Positions 1 to 6,650 are shown, counted from the stretch's first letter. The stretch is DNA of 8,497 nucleotides from Methanobacteriota archaeon (GCA_023436175.1 JAEZKE010000065.1:1-8497); one strand, 5' to 3'. Notes: generated by a model from the sequence alone, not told the origin. A program made the numbers and translations.

Positions 1-46
1 AGTAAGCTGTTTTTTCCTCTTCATATTTAATAACGCTAAATCGCAT
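1..46 (-). CDS. Partial unidentified protein, N-terminal 15 codons only
   Basis: Reading the minus strand, an ATG at 46-44 opens a frame that stays open to the window edge and encodes MRFSVIKYEEEKTAY. A strong Shine-Dalgarno match, AGGAGGT (the complement of 54-60), lies 7 bases upstream of the ATG, which is ideal spacing. This is the main evidence that the gene is real, because the coding part is too short to judge. The gene is transcribed away from everything else in the window, so 47-175 is a divergent intergenic region. I do not recognise the protein from these residues and propose no function. Confidence 0.72.
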   Translation of the reverse strand, partial: MRFSVIKYEEEKTAY

Positions 47-53
47 GTTGTGG

Positions 54-60
54 ACCTCCT
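54..60 (-). promoter_or_regulatory. Ribosome binding site of the partial minus-strand gene
   Basis: The minus strand reads AGGAGGT here, a near-perfect complement of the archaeal 16S rRNA 3' end, 7 bases before the ATG at 46. It fixes the start of the truncated leftward gene. Confidence 0.75.
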
Positions 61-175
61 TTAATGCAAGTTATTATAAGGTTAAGGATAGTATCAGGGG
101 TTGTGGTAGAGCATTTGAAAAGTAATGGTGAGTTTTTCTTAAAATATTAAAACTAAATATTACAAATATGATGTT

Positions 176-406
176 ATGAAAGTAGAGCAAGAAATGTTAA
201 CAATAACATACACGAGGTACATACATTTTAAAAACCAGGAAGATACCAATGAATTTGCTAAAATATTATTGGATAGTGGCCATTACTTTGCTGTTCAAAA
301 AAATTTGATATGGGTACGTATTAATGAATATAAGGATGAATCTCTTGAAGAGGAAAATAAAATCAAAACATTACTGGCAGAATTTACAAAAAATAAAATA
401 CAGTAA
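176..406 (+). CDS. Small hypothetical protein, 76 aa
   Basis: This is an open frame of 76 codons with AT-rich codon use like that of its neighbours. I do not recognise the protein. It is soluble, charged and without signal peptide or membrane segment. It appears to have a mixed alpha/beta core (residues about 8-50: aromatic-rich ITYTRYIHF, then FAKILLDSGHYFAV and LIWVRI) followed by a Glu/Lys-rich helical tail (residues 52-76). There is no Shine-Dalgarno sequence before the ATG. A TATA-like AT-rich stretch near 140-152 would place the transcript start close to it, so translation may be leaderless. Met7 is an alternative start. The gene stands alone, divergent from the leftward gene at the window edge. 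Existence is moderately supported; function is unknown. Confidence 0.6.
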   Translation: MKVEQEMLTITYTRYIHFKNQEDTNEFAKILLDSGHYFAVQKNLIWVRINEYKDESLEEENKIKTLLAEFTKNKIQ

Positions 407-601
407 ATCTAATTATATTGAGTTATAATAATGATGAATAGATATTAACAAAAATTGTTTGATATTCAATGCTTAATTTTAAAATGTGTTTAATTTACTT
501 TTGAATATTGTTAGATTAAAATTTAATCAGGGTATACTAACATAACTTTTCAGTTGATACCGAATTTTGACTTCAAATAAGTTAAATTAAAATATTATCT
601 T

Positions 602-612
602 TTTCCGGGAAA
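602..612. promoter_or_regulatory. Palindrome upstream of npdG promoter, possible operator
   Basis: TTTCC-G-GGAAA is a perfect 5-base-arm dyad with a single central base. It is GC-rich at its centre inside a stretch that is otherwise almost all A/T, and lies about 33 bp upstream of the probable npdG TATA box. That position suits a regulator-binding site, but the arms are short and the assignment is only inferred. Confidence 0.35.
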
Positions 613-643
613 TGTATTTAAAAATTGATTACTTAGAAAAAGG

Positions 644-653
644 TTTTATAAAA
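644..653 (+). promoter_or_regulatory. Probable TATA box of npdG
   Basis: TTTTATAAAA, preceded by the purine-rich GAAAAAGG that could serve as a B-recognition element. The predicted start would be near 672-678, giving a leader of about 40 bases before the ATG at 717. Confidence 0.5.
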
Positions 654-716
654 TATAAACATAAAAACAAATATTCCTTTTTTAGGTGTAAATTTAAGTA
701 AATGGGAGATTTTTTT

Positions 717-1388
717 ATGAAAATTGCAATAATAGGTGGAACAGGAGATCAAGGACTTGGTTTGGCGTTAAGATTTGTGAAAGCAGGCGAAGACATTATA
801 ATCGGGTCAAGAGATGTAAAAAAGGCAGAGAATGCTGTAGATACTGTAAAGGAAATGTTAGATGGCGAAGAAGTTTCAAATATTCGAGGTTCAAATAATG
901 TGGACGCGGCAAAAGAAGGAGATATAATACTGCTGACAGTACCTCTGCAGGCTCAAATAATAACCCTTAAAAGTATAAAAGAATTTATCGGTGACAAAAT
1001 AGTCATTGATGCTACAGTTCCATTGGACGGCTGTTTAGGGGGCAGGCCAACACGATATGTGGATGTATGGCAGGGTTCTGCAGCTGAGAGAACTGCTGAA
1101 TTACTCGAAGACACTAATGCAATAGTAGTTTCTGCTTTTAACAATATAAGTGCTGCAAGTTTATTAAATGTTAAAAATGATGTAGATTGTGATTGTCTTG
1201 TATCTAGTGATGATGAAAAAGCCAGGAAAGAAGTTATGGCACTTGCAGAAAAGATTCCAAATGTAAGATCATTAGACTGTGGTCCGCTTGAAAATGCAAG
1301 AATTGTTGAAAAAATAACTCCGTTGCTTATAAATCTTAATATTCGAAATAAAATCAAATTAGCCGGTTTAAGAATAACTGGGCTTTAA
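717..1388 (+). CDS. npdG: F420H2:NADP+ oxidoreductase (NADPH-dependent F420 reductase)
   Basis: This soluble cytoplasmic enzyme moves hydride between reduced coenzyme F420 and NADP+, supplying NADPH for biosynthesis in methanogens. The 223-residue product has the family hallmarks. There is an N-terminal Rossmann strand-loop-helix with GGTGDQG (residues 7-13), and a GSRD motif (30-33) where the 2'-phosphate of NADP is normally held. ILLTVPLQ (71-78) ends the dinucleotide fold. The conserved stretch TRYVDVWQGSAAERTAELL lies at 112-130 in the F420-side region. The length matches the family (about 220-230). I chose the ATG at 717, not the in-frame ATG at 702. The protein then begins MKIAIIGG as expected, and GGGAG (704-708), which overlaps the upstream ATG, becomes a well-spaced ribosome binding site. 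The gene appears monocistronic with its own promoter. Confidence 0.93.
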   Translation: MKIAIIGGTGDQGLGLALRFVKAGEDIIIGSRDVKKAENAVDTVKEMLDGEEVSNIRGSNNVDAAKEGDIILLTVPLQAQIITLKSIKEFIGDKIVIDATVPLDGCLGGRPTRYVDVWQGSAAERTAELLEDTNAIVVSAFNNISAASLLNVKNDVDCDCLVSSDDEKARKEVMALAEKIPNVRSLDCGPLENARIVEKITPLLINLNIRNKIKLAGLRITGL

Positions 1389-1460
1389 TCATTGTATTCC
1401 TGATCAACCAGCGAATCATCGGTTTGCAGGTTGGCAGGTAAAATACTCTGATTTAATCGA

Positions 1461-1467
1461 TATATAA
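1461..1467 (+). promoter_or_regulatory. Probable TATA box of hxlB, suggesting a leaderless transcript
   Basis: TATATAA lies 23 bases before the hxlB ATG at 1490. With the usual archaeal spacing, transcription would begin at or within a few bases of the start codon. Only a weak GGGA is present upstream, which fits leaderless translation. Confidence 0.45.
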
Positions 1468-1489
1468 CTAAATTAAACAGGGAATAGAA

Positions 1490-2077
1490 ATGGAATACGT
1501 AAAAAAAACAGCTAAAGAAATAACAACACATGCAATTGAAGTTATAGAAAAAATTGACGCAGAACAAGTTTCTAAAATGATAGACACCATTGTGAATTCA
1601 GACTGCGTGTTTATTGTAGGTACTGGAAGGTCAGAATTAGTGGGAAAAGCATTTGCAATGAGGTTAATGCACCTTGGATTTACAGTTCATGTAGTTGGGG
1701 ACGTCACAACTCCCGCAATTAAAGAAGCAGACTGTTTAATTGCTATATCTGGCTCTGGAGAAACTAGAACTGTTGCACTAGCTGCTGAAACAGCAAAAGA
1801 AGTTAATGCTAAAGTGATTGGAATAACAGGAAATATTGAATCAAGGTTAGCTGAAAGTTTAGATGTTACAATAGATATAAAAAGTAAAACTAAGCAGCCA
1901 TGGAAACACTACACCTCCAAGGTTTTAAAAGGACATTACGATGACTTAACTCCTATGGGAACTCTTTTTGAAGATAGTACTCATTTGTTCCTTGATGGGC
2001 TTATAGCTGAGTTTATGGCTCTCCTTGGTAAAAAAGAAATTGATCTTAAGAGAAGACATGCTATAATTGAAAAATAG
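1490..2077 (+). CDS. hxlB: 6-phospho-3-hexuloisomerase (SIS-domain protein)
   Basis: Phosphohexuloisomerase interconverts 3-hexulose-6-phosphate and fructose-6-phosphate. In archaea without an oxidative pentose phosphate pathway it works with hexulose-6-phosphate synthase, in the reverse ribulose monophosphate direction, to make ribulose-5-phosphate for nucleotides. The 195-residue product is a single sugar isomerase (SIS) domain. FIVGTGRSELVGKAFAMRL (41-59) carries the first phosphate-binding turn, LIAISGSGETRTV (83-95) the second, and TPMGTLFEDS (154-163) contributes the conserved glutamate region. The ending LKRRHAIIEK is typical of PHI. Length agrees with family members (about 180-200). 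The partner synthase is not in this window. A decayed copy of the gene's last 40 bases lies just downstream. Confidence 0.9.
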   Translation: MEYVKKTAKEITTHAIEVIEKIDAEQVSKMIDTIVNSDCVFIVGTGRSELVGKAFAMRLMHLGFTVHVVGDVTTPAIKEADCLIAISGSGETRTVALAAETAKEVNAKVIGITGNIESRLAESLDVTIDIKSKTKQPWKHYTSKVLKGHYDDLTPMGTLFEDSTHLFLDGLIAEFMALLGKKEIDLKRRHAIIEK

Positions 2078-2120
2078 ATACGTTAAGATTATTGCATTTG
2101 TAAATAGACTAACTCATTTT

Positions 2121-2155
2121 CTTGGTAAAAATGAAATTGATCTTAAGACATGCTA
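2121..2155 (+). repeat. Duplicated fragment of the hxlB 3' end
   Basis: These 35 bases repeat 2024-2063 of hxlB: 34 of 35 aligned bases match, with one A-to-T change and a 5-base deletion (AGAAG) in the copy. The offset is 97 bp. Weaker similarity seems to continue downstream, including an ATTGAAAA-like tail, so this looks like a tandem duplication of the gene end that has begun to decay. No reading frame is kept. Confidence 0.8.
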
Positions 2156-2206
2156 AATTACGAAATAATTTTAATATTATATTGAAAAAAAATAATTTAA
2201 GAAATA

Positions 2207-2228
2207 GATTTAGAATATGATCTAAATC
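2207..2228. repeat. Inverted repeat upstream of endA
   Basis: GATTTAGA (2207-2214) and TCTAAATC (2221-2228) are perfect 8-base arms around the 6-base spacer ATATGA. The repeat ends about 30 bases before the endA ATG, so it could be an operator near the transcript start or a hairpin in a short leader. Confidence 0.5.
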
Positions 2229-2258
2229 ATTTAATTTTAAGACTTATCAGGTGAAAAA

Positions 2259-2762
2259 ATGGATGCAGAGTTATCCGAAAAGGTAGTTATAGTAAAAGAT
2301 AAAAAAGGAACAAAACTTCACGAGAAAAGTCATTATGGAAACATGGATGAAGAAGGATTACAGCTTTCACTGATTGAAGCGCTTTATCTAACAGAAAAAG
2401 AAAGAATAACTATTTTAAAGGATGGAAAAATAGTACCACTCGATGAAATGTTTCAAATAATTCGTAAAGAGGATCTGTTTTCAAGGTACATTGTTTTCAG
2501 GGATCTTCGAAATAGAGGCTATGTTGTAAAGACTGGTTTTAAATACGGCTCTGAATTTAGGCTTTATGAACGAGGAAAATCTCCCGGAGATGGTCACTCT
2601 GATTTTCTTGTAAAAGTGGCATCAGAAGATTATGAGATTAAGATATCTGATTTTTCAAGTTATGTGCGGGTGGCGCATGGAGTTAATAAAAAGCTCTTAT
2701 TTGCCGTGGTTGACGAAGAAAATGATATTACTTATTATAATGTAGAATGGACAAGACCATAA
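2259..2762 (+). CDS. endA: tRNA-splicing endonuclease, homotetrameric type
   Basis: EndA cuts the bulge-helix-bulge motif at exon-intron borders of archaeal pre-tRNA (and pre-rRNA), leaving a 2',3'-cyclic phosphate. The 167-residue size fits the short alpha4 form (Methanocaldococcus EndA is 179 aa), not the doubled alpha2 form. The N-terminal domain covers about 1-75. The catalytic domain contains LRNRGYVVKTGFKYGSEFRLYERG (83-106). By alignment with the known Tyr/His/Lys triad, the catalytic residues are Tyr103, His113 (GDGHSDFLV) and Lys144 (VNKKLLFAVV). Their spacing of 10 and 31 residues is the same as Tyr115/His125/Lys156 of the M. jannaschii enzyme. The C-terminal NVEWTRP is typical. AGGTGA (2249-2254) is the ribosome binding site. 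Degraded copies of this gene's end lie downstream. Confidence 0.94.
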   Translation: MDAELSEKVVIVKDKKGTKLHEKSHYGNMDEEGLQLSLIEALYLTEKERITILKDGKIVPLDEMFQIIRKEDLFSRYIVFRDLRNRGYVVKTGFKYGSEFRLYERGKSPGDGHSDFLVKVASEDYEIKISDFSSYVRVAHGVNKKLLFAVVDEENDITYYNVEWTRP

Positions 2763-3023
2763 ACTATTTTCCAGTGATGTTTTTATAAAAAGAATACAAC
2801 CAGATTTTATTCATTATAATATGGGAGTATAGATAATCAGAGCACGTGGAATTGTGGAAGGCAGCCATAAACTAATTTTCTCACGATATTTTTAAAAAAT
2901 AAATATAAATTTTATTCATCACATGATGAAAGTACCGTTGTAGAATAATAATTAATTTAATAGAGTATACATGGAATTATAGAATAGACAGACCATAAAT
3001 TTCCCGTGATGTTTTTATAAAAT
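2742..3023 (+). repeat. Three tandem degenerate copies of the endA 3' end and its flank
   Basis: The end of endA plus about 70 bases after it recurs twice more before trpS. The anchor CCATAA, which in copy 1 includes the stop codon, is at 2757, 2865 and 2993 (offsets 108 and 128). The words before it are related: GTAGAATGGACAAGACCATA in copy 1, ATTGTGGAAGGCAGCCATAA in copy 2, and TATAGAATAGACAGACCATA in copy 3. GTGATGTTTTTATAAAA is identical in copies 1 (2774-2790) and 3 (3006-3022), and altered in copy 2 to CACGATATTTTTAAAAAA. ATTTTATTCAT follows in copies 1 and 2. No open frame survives in copies 2 and 3. Confidence 0.72.
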
Positions 3024-3120
3024 GAATTATAATATTATATGACCATGTCAATTTTATTATTCATTTATAAAATGGAAATAAATTATTAAATCATAATATT
3101 CAATTTAACTAGGTGATTAA
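2763..3120 (+). other. Intergenic region endA-trpS
   Basis: This region of about 358 bases has no gene. Roughly the first 260 bases are the degenerate repeats of the endA end. The rest is very AT-rich, and the trpS promoter must lie within it (AT-rich boxes near 3030-3090), but no single TATA box is convincing. It ends with the AGGTGA ribosome binding site of trpS. Confidence 0.55.
3111..3116 (+). promoter_or_regulatory. Ribosome binding site that decides the TTG start of trpS
   Basis: AGGTGA lies 4 bases before the TTG at 3121. A stop codon (TAA, 3118-3120) immediately precedes that TTG in frame, and the next in-frame Met is codon 38, inside conserved sequence. TTG is therefore the only sensible start. 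Confidence 0.7.
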
Positions 3121-4227
3121 TTGATAGATCCATGGAGTTCATCAATCATTGATTATGAAAAACTTACAAAACAGTTTGGAATTAAACCATTTGGAAATTT
3201 AAAAGAAGAGATAGATAACCCTCATCCCTTAATGCAGAGAAATATAATTTTTGGACAGAGAGATTATGGGAGAATACTTAAAGCAATGAGGGAAAGAAAG
3301 GATTTTGCTGTTGTAAGCGGGATGATGCCGAGTGGAAAAATGCATATAGGCCATAAAATGATTGTAGATCAACTTATATGGTATCAAAAAAAAGGGGCAG
3401 ATATTTACATTCCTATAGCAGACATGGAAGCATATTCTGCAAGAGGAATTGATTTTGAAGAATCAAGAGAACTTGCAATCTCTGAATATATCACAAATTA
3501 TATAGCTCTTGGTCTAGATCTTGAAAAAGAAAATGTGAATGTATATCTTCAATCAGAAAATCGTAATCTGGGAGATCTTGCATATATTCTGTCAAAAAAG
3601 GTAAATTTTAATGAAATGAGAGCTATTTACGGTTTTTCAGGGAGTACTAATATTGCCCATATGTATGCTCCGCTGATTCAGGTTGCAGACATTTTACTTC
3701 CTCAAACTGAAGAATGCGGCGGTCCAAAACCTACTGTAGTGCCTGTAGGGCCAGATCAGGATCCTCATATAAGACTTACAAGAGATATCGCTGAACGTTT
3801 TAAAGGTAAATTTAACTTTATATCCCCTTCCTCGACTTATCACAGGTTTATGACTGGACTTACTGGAGATAAGATGTCAAGCAGTAAACCTAAATCAGCT
3901 ATATTTTTAAGTGATTCACCTAAATCTGTAGAAAAAAAGGTTAAATCAGCCAAATCTGGTGGAAGAGAAAGTTTAGAGGAACAGCGTAAGTTAGGAGGAG
4001 TTCCAGAAGACTGTACTATCTATGAATTGTTAGTGTATCACCTGGAACCATCGGAGAAGAAACTTGAAGAGCTGCGTGAATCATGCAAAAGCGGTAGTAT
4101 TATGTGTGGAGAATGCAAAAAGAATGCAGCAAGCATGATGAAAAATTTCTTTGAAGAATTCTCGTGTAAAAGAGAAGAAGCAAAGGAAAAAGCTCAAAAA
4201 ATATTGGATAGGGAACCCAAATGTTAG
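3121..4227 (+). CDS. trpS: Tryptophanyl-tRNA synthetase (class I)
   Basis: TrpRS charges tRNA-Trp with tryptophan at the expense of ATP. The 368-residue product is of the archaeal/eukaryotic type. The class I HIGH signature is present as PSGKMHIGH (70-78) and the KMSKS loop as GDKMSSSKPKSAIFLSD (249-265). Between them are the tryptophan-pocket and dimer regions, with YIPIADMEAYSARG (96-109) and VPVGPDQDPHIRLTRDIAERF (207-227). The C-terminal part (from about 268) is the helical anticodon-binding domain, with an unusual cysteine group SCKSGSIMCGECKK (321-334). Whether it binds a metal is not known from sequence. Translation starts at TTG. The gene overlaps the following membrane-protein gene by 7 bases, so the two are probably cotranscribed and translationally coupled. 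Confidence 0.95.
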   Translation: MIDPWSSSIIDYEKLTKQFGIKPFGNLKEEIDNPHPLMQRNIIFGQRDYGRILKAMRERKDFAVVSGMMPSGKMHIGHKMIVDQLIWYQKKGADIYIPIADMEAYSARGIDFEESRELAISEYITNYIALGLDLEKENVNVYLQSENRNLGDLAYILSKKVNFNEMRAIYGFSGSTNIAHMYAPLIQVADILLPQTEECGGPKPTVVPVGPDQDPHIRLTRDIAERFKGKFNFISPSSTYHRFMTGLTGDKMSSSKPKSAIFLSDSPKSVEKKVKSAKSGGRESLEEQRKLGGVPEDCTIYELLVYHLEPSEKKLEELRESCKSGSIMCGECKKNAASMMKNFFEEFSCKREEAKEKAQKILDREPKC

Positions 4228-4871
4228 ATGGAAGATTTTCAAAAGAAGAAAAGCATTATGGATTTTTCACCGGTCTTTATAAACGAAACGAAACATTTTT
4301 AATAGCCTCAGCATTCATATTTTTTGCATCTATGTTTGCTGGTTATTTCCTGTCCGGAATGATCGATCAATTCCTGTCAGGCACTTTGAAATCTCTTAAA
4401 GAAGGTGTAAACAACGGCCAGATAAAACTTACCACGCTTTCTATATTTGCAAATAATATTAAAATTGCACTTTTCATATATGGTGGAGGAATTGTATTCG
4501 GATTAGTTTCAGCAGGATATTTGCTTTTCAATGGGCTTTTTATTGGATATGCTGCCTCTAAATTTGTTATTGGGGATTTTATATTGTATACTCTTCCTCA
4601 TGGTGTGTTTGAAATTGCAGGTATTATTATAGCTGGTGCGGCTGGTTTCAGGCTTGCAAGCTGTATCATTCATATTATAAGTGATATGACCCATATGAAA
4701 AAATATATGCCGGTAGGGGATCAAATTGGACAGATATTTAATGTGAATTACGAAGAGTTTAAAGAATCTCTGACTCTATTTGTAATTGCAGCGGTTTTAA
4801 TCTTTATTGCAGCAATTATAGAGGCTAATTTCACCATTGGATGGGCATCTTATGTTAAAGGCATAATTTAA
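4221..4871 (+). CDS. SpoIIM-family (DUF95) integral membrane protein
   Basis: This 216-residue membrane protein belongs to the stage II sporulation protein M family. The name comes from Bacillus, where SpoIIM acts with SpoIID and SpoIIP in peptidoglycan remodelling during engulfment. Archaea use the family for unknown purposes, and a role in sporulation should not be read into it. Four to five hydrophobic helices are visible: about 26-46, 80-98, 99-116, 132-151 and 184-202. The family signature LPHGVFEIAGIIIAGAAGFRL (125-145), with its buried His127 and Glu131, is intact. The start ATG lies inside the last codons of trpS in a different frame, so expression is likely coupled to it. Two hairpin/T-run terminators follow. 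Confidence 0.85.
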   Translation: MLDGRFSKEEKHYGFFTGLYKRNETFLIASAFIFFASMFAGYFLSGMIDQFLSGTLKSLKEGVNNGQIKLTTLSIFANNIKIALFIYGGGIVFGLVSAGYLLFNGLFIGYAASKFVIGDFILYTLPHGVFEIAGIIIAGAAGFRLASCIIHIISDMTHMKKYMPVGDQIGQIFNVNYEEFKESLTLFVIAAVLIFIAAIIEANFTIGWASYVKGII

Positions 4872-4894
4872 AATGCATTTGCTGAAATGAAATA

Positions 4895-4927
4895 AATTTA
4901 AATTTTTTATATTTTAAATTCTTTTTT
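4895..4927 (+). terminator. Terminator-like hairpin after the SpoIIM-family gene
   Basis: AATTTAAA (4895-4902) pairs with TTTAAATT (4913-4920) across a 10-base loop and is followed by a C and six Ts (4922-4927). It lies 24 bases after the stop codon. Confidence 0.5.
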
Positions 4928-4939
4928 GATCATGTGAAC

Positions 4940-4956
4940 ACTGTTTAACAGTTTTT
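4940..4956 (+). terminator. Second terminator-like hairpin
   Basis: ACTGT-TTA-ACAGT (4940-4952) is a 5-bp stem with a three-base loop, running straight into a T tract (4952-4956). It backs up the preceding hairpin. Confidence 0.45.
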
Positions 4957-5209
4957 AATATTATCTTTCCTAATCGGTAAAATTTTTCATTCAATTGAAT
5001 AATTTAGTGATTTCTAAAAAAGAGGGCTAATTACTTGCTTATGGATTTGCAATAAAAAATAGCATTAAGACTTTTTTCTTATTTATTTTTTATAGGGAAT
5101 ATTTAAAAATTAGAAGTGCAATACGTAATTTATGATTGTGTAATATGTTGTTTTTATTACTTTGATCAGCCCTGAAGGGGTATAATGTATAACTATTTGG
5201 AGGACTTTA

Positions 5210-6406
5210 ATGATAAAATGTATAACTTGTGGCGCAGAATACGATTTAGATGAGATAATATATACCTGTAAAGAATGTGGCTCAATATTAGAAGTTACAT
5301 GCGAACCAGATGTTTCAAAGGATATTTTCGCCTGTAGGAAATCTACAATGTGGAAATATAAGGAATTCATGCCTGTAGACCCTGCTAAAATTGTAACACT
5401 TGAGGAGGGTGGAACTCCATTTTGTAAATGTGATAAACTCGGTAAAGAACTTGGTGTAGAACTTTATGTTAAAGTGGAAGGTTCAAATCCAACTGGAAGT
5501 TTTAAAGATAGGGGAATGAGTGTCGGAATAACAAAAGCTATGGAACTTGGAGTAAATACCGTTGGATGTGCATCCACTGGAAATACATCTGCATCTCTTG
5601 CAGCTTATGCGGCAAGAGCAGGACTGAGATGTGTAGTGCTTTTACCTTCTGGAAAAGTTGCTCTTGGAAAACTTGCCCAGGCGATGTTCCACGGTGCTGA
5701 AGTTCTATCAATAAGAGGAAACTTTGATGAAGCCCTTGAAACAGTAACTGCACTCGCACTTGAAGGTAAATTATATCTTTTAAATTCAGTAAATCCTTTC
5801 AGATTAGAAGGGCAGAAATCAATTGGATTTGAAATTGTGGATGATCTTGGATGGAAATCACCAGACAGGATTATTTTGCCTGTTGGAAATGCAGGTAATA
5901 TCTCGGCCATATGGAAAGGAATCAAAGAATTCCATAGAGCAGGATTTATGGAAGATCTTCCAATGATGACCGGAATTCAGGCTGAAGGGGCAGCGCCAAT
6001 TGTTAGGGCAATACGTGAAAATAAAAAAGATATTGTTCCTTTTGAAAATCCTGAAACCATTGCAACTGCAATAAGGATAGGTGCACCTGTAAGCGCTTTA
6101 AAAGCCATCAGAGCAATAAATGAATCTAATGGTTATGCAGAAACCGTAACTGATGATGAGATTTTAAGTGCTCAGAAATTACTTGCAAGAACCGAGGGAA
6201 TTGGTGTAGAGCCGGCATCTGCAGCGTCCATTGCAGGCCTTAAGAAACTTGTAGAAAATGGCGAAGTGGATAAAAATGAACAGGTAGTCTGTATTGTAAC
6301 TGGACACTTATTAAAAGATCCAAATACTGCTATAGATGCGTGTGTAAAACCTGTTGAAATTGATGCGGATATTAACGAGCTTTCTCGTATTTTAAGCCAG
6401 AGATAA
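5210..6406 (+). CDS. thrC: Threonine synthase (PLP-dependent)
   Basis: ThrC converts O-phosphohomoserine to threonine, the last step of the pathway. The 398-residue product starts with a small zinc-ribbon-like region in which Cys4, Cys7, Cys20 and Cys23 form two CxxC pairs, as in many archaeal threonine synthases. The fold-type II PLP enzyme domain follows: EGGTPFCKCDKLG (66-78), GSNPTGSFKDRGM (91-103) with Lys99 as the expected Schiff-base lysine, and ASTGNTSASLAAYAARAG for substrate and cofactor contacts. The glycine-rich PVGNAGNISAIWKGIKEF holds the PLP phosphate. The near-C-terminal CIVTGHLLKDP is diagnostic of threonine synthase within this family. GGAGG (5199-5203) lies 6 bases before the ATG and fixes the start. 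The gene is probably monocistronic, ending in a run of nine Ts. Confidence 0.94.
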   Translation: MIKCITCGAEYDLDEIIYTCKECGSILEVTCEPDVSKDIFACRKSTMWKYKEFMPVDPAKIVTLEEGGTPFCKCDKLGKELGVELYVKVEGSNPTGSFKDRGMSVGITKAMELGVNTVGCASTGNTSASLAAYAARAGLRCVVLLPSGKVALGKLAQAMFHGAEVLSIRGNFDEALETVTALALEGKLYLLNSVNPFRLEGQKSIGFEIVDDLGWKSPDRIILPVGNAGNISAIWKGIKEFHRAGFMEDLPMMTGIQAEGAAPIVRAIRENKKDIVPFENPETIATAIRIGAPVSALKAIRAINESNGYAETVTDDEILSAQKLLARTEGIGVEPASAASIAGLKKLVENGEVDKNEQVVCIVTGHLLKDPNTAIDACVKPVEIDADINELSRILSQR

Positions 6407-6422
6407 TCAATTTCAGCCCAGC

Positions 6423-6431
6423 TTTTTTTTT
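6423..6431 (+). terminator. T-run terminator of thrC
   Basis: Nine consecutive Ts begin 17 bases after the thrC stop codon, preceded by CAGCCCAGC with no strong stem. Archaeal RNA polymerase stops at such oligo-T tracts. Confidence 0.5.
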
Positions 6432-6481
6432 AACTAATTTTAACTTATCTTTTTAGCTGATTCTTTTTTGGTACACTCAAA

Positions 6482-6610
6482 ATCATAGTGTTCATGTTTC
6501 CATGAGCAAGTATCATATAATTTGGTTAAGTAGGTCAAAAAATCATATGGTTTAAATTGTGGTGACCAGTTATCATATGGATCGACTTCAACTGGCCAAA
6601 AACCATATAG
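6482..6610. repeat. Five ATCATATGG-like elements at exact 30-bp spacing upstream of the histone gene
   Basis: The elements are ATCATAGTG (6482), ATCATATAA (6512), ATCATATGG (6542), ATCATATGG (6572) and ACCATATAG (6602). Each starts exactly 30 bp after the previous one. The preceding 9 bases are also related: ACACTCAAA, TGAGCAAGT, GGTCAAAAA, TGACCAGTT and TGGCCAAAA. The similar part is therefore about 18 bp, followed by about 12 variable bases. The array stops just short of the histone TATA box, in the position expected for upstream regulatory sites. Confidence 0.8.
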
Positions 6611-6641
6611 ATTTTCAAATAATCACAGAAAAAAACGATAA

Positions 6642-6650
6642 ATATATATA
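6642..6650 (+). promoter_or_regulatory. TATA box of the histone gene
   Basis: ATATATATA lies after the purine-rich CGATAA. A start about 25 bases downstream, near 6668-6675, would leave a leader of roughly 30 bases holding the GAGGTGAT ribosome binding site (6689-6694 core). Confidence 0.6.

Larger units (their letters stand above)
407..701 (+). other. Intergenic region before npdG, with two palindromes and the npdG promoter
   Basis: About 300 bases with no convincing gene and high A+T. Two inverted repeats stand out: GATTAAA-A-TTTAATC (514-528) and the unusually GC-centred TTTCC-G-GGAAA (602-612). The likely TATA box of npdG follows at about 644-653. I see nothing else. Confidence 0.5.
4872..5209 (+). 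other. Intergenic region before thrC
   Basis: This region of about 338 bases has no gene. It holds two terminator-like hairpins after the SpoIIM-family gene, a perfect 12-base palindrome ATTCAATTGAAT at 4989-5000, an AT-rich box TATTTAAAAA near 5100 that could be the thrC TATA element, and a leader of about 80 bases. A small GC hairpin (CCC-TGAA-GGG at 5170-5179) in that leader lies shortly before the thrC ribosome binding site. Confidence 0.5.

Noticed and set aside
702..716. ATG 702 as the start of npdG
   Set aside because: It overlaps the GGGAG ribosome binding site for ATG 717 and would add five residues not expected for the family.
953..1357. Minus-strand open frame of 134 codons inside npdG
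   Set aside because: It is the antisense shadow of a confidently identified gene and has no ribosome binding site.
5605..5925. Minus-strand open frame of 106 codons inside thrC
   Set aside because: It is antisense to conserved thrC sequence, with no ribosome binding site or recognisable product.
6482..6631. CRISPR array
   Set aside because: The period is 30 bp in total with only about 9-18 similar bases per unit. CRISPR repeats of 25-37 bp plus spacers would give a period above 55 bp and near-identical repeats.
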